DNA of 14,785 nt. It comes from Candidatus Woesearchaeota archaeon. Its GTDB lineage: Archaea; Nanobdellota; Nanobdellia; Woesearchaeales; WJKL01. Of the stretch, positions 14,724 through 14,785 are shown in pieces (position 1 is the stretch's first letter; each line of letters begins with the position of its first letter). The DNA lies in contig WJKL01000100.1 in the NCBI GenBank assembly GCA_014729145.1, positions 1-14,785 of the forward strand, in the 5' to 3' direction. The notes under the pieces were generated by a model that had not been told where the DNA came from, did not search any database, and was given only the letters and a program-made list of their open reading frames with translations. The translations under genes and the position numbers were made by a program.

Positions 14724-14785
14724 ATGAAATCCTATGATGAGCTTTATGATTTTTTGGCAAAAGGAGATGATGTGACCTGGAAGAC
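14724..14785 (+). CDS. N-terminus of a truncated gene, possibly ScpA-like
   Basis: An ATG at 14724 opens a frame that runs off the window after 20 codons: MKSYDELYDFLAKGDDVTWK. The well-placed TATA box supports it as a real start. A short acidic helix followed by VTWK resembles the N-terminus of archaeal ScpA/kleisin proteins, which begin with a similar stretch before a PWDID motif. That resemblance rests on a few residues only and the motif itself would lie outside the window. Confidence 0.5.
   Translation, partial: MKSYDELYDFLAKGDDVTWK

Overview
The window comes from an AT-rich archaeal genome. The 16S gene carries the archaeal signature around 12225-12245. The proteins include archaeal aIF1A, membrane-anchored LonB and Kae1, a TFIIB-type zinc ribbon and a probable eL41. 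Genes are preceded by TATA boxes about 20-30 nt before the start codon, and the tRNAs have bulge-helix-bulge (BHB) introns. Compact genes, many small membrane proteins and an LspA gene suggest a DPANN lineage (Woesearchaeota/Pacearchaeota-like). That placement is an inference, not a phylogeny.

Layout. 1-1030 (minus): truncated SppA protease and an RDD membrane protein, separated by two copies of a hairpin repeat. 1090-2100 (plus): aIF1A and a membrane protein with an Ada-like Cys/His tail. 2125-2529 (minus): a Nudix hydrolase. 2587-4335 (minus): a four-gene overlapping cluster with two related small-membrane-domain proteins, a Pro-rich coiled-coil protein and signal peptidase II (LspA). 4358-5020 (minus): a MagIII/Nth-type glycosylase, divergent from lonB (5116-6978, plus), which is followed by a 57-aa zinc-ribbon gene. 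7260-8243 (minus): kae1. 8375-13093 (minus): 23S, spacer tRNA-Ala and 16S with processing stems. 13384-13485 (minus): 33-aa eL41-like gene. 13531-14108 (minus): tRNA-Glu, tRNA-Ile, tRNA-Gly and tRNA-Val. 14194-14592 (minus): an orphan protein. 14724 to the end (plus): the N-terminus of a truncated gene.

How it fits together. The right half is a translation hub: Val-Gly and Ile-Glu tRNA pairs, eL41 and the rRNA operon on one strand, with kae1 (t6A37 synthesis in ANN-decoding tRNAs) just beyond. The left half is mostly membrane-protein quality control: SppA, LspA and LonB.

The most unusual content is in the tRNAs. All five have a 37/38 anticodon-loop intron, and four of five (Ala, Ile, Gly, Val) also have a second 26-36 nt intron in the T-loop at 59/60. 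Each T-loop intron is framed by a 4-bp helix and two 3-nt bulges, and removing it restores a standard T-loop. The Ile tRNA reads as anticodon UAU, which would decode AUA without the usual modified CAU tRNA.
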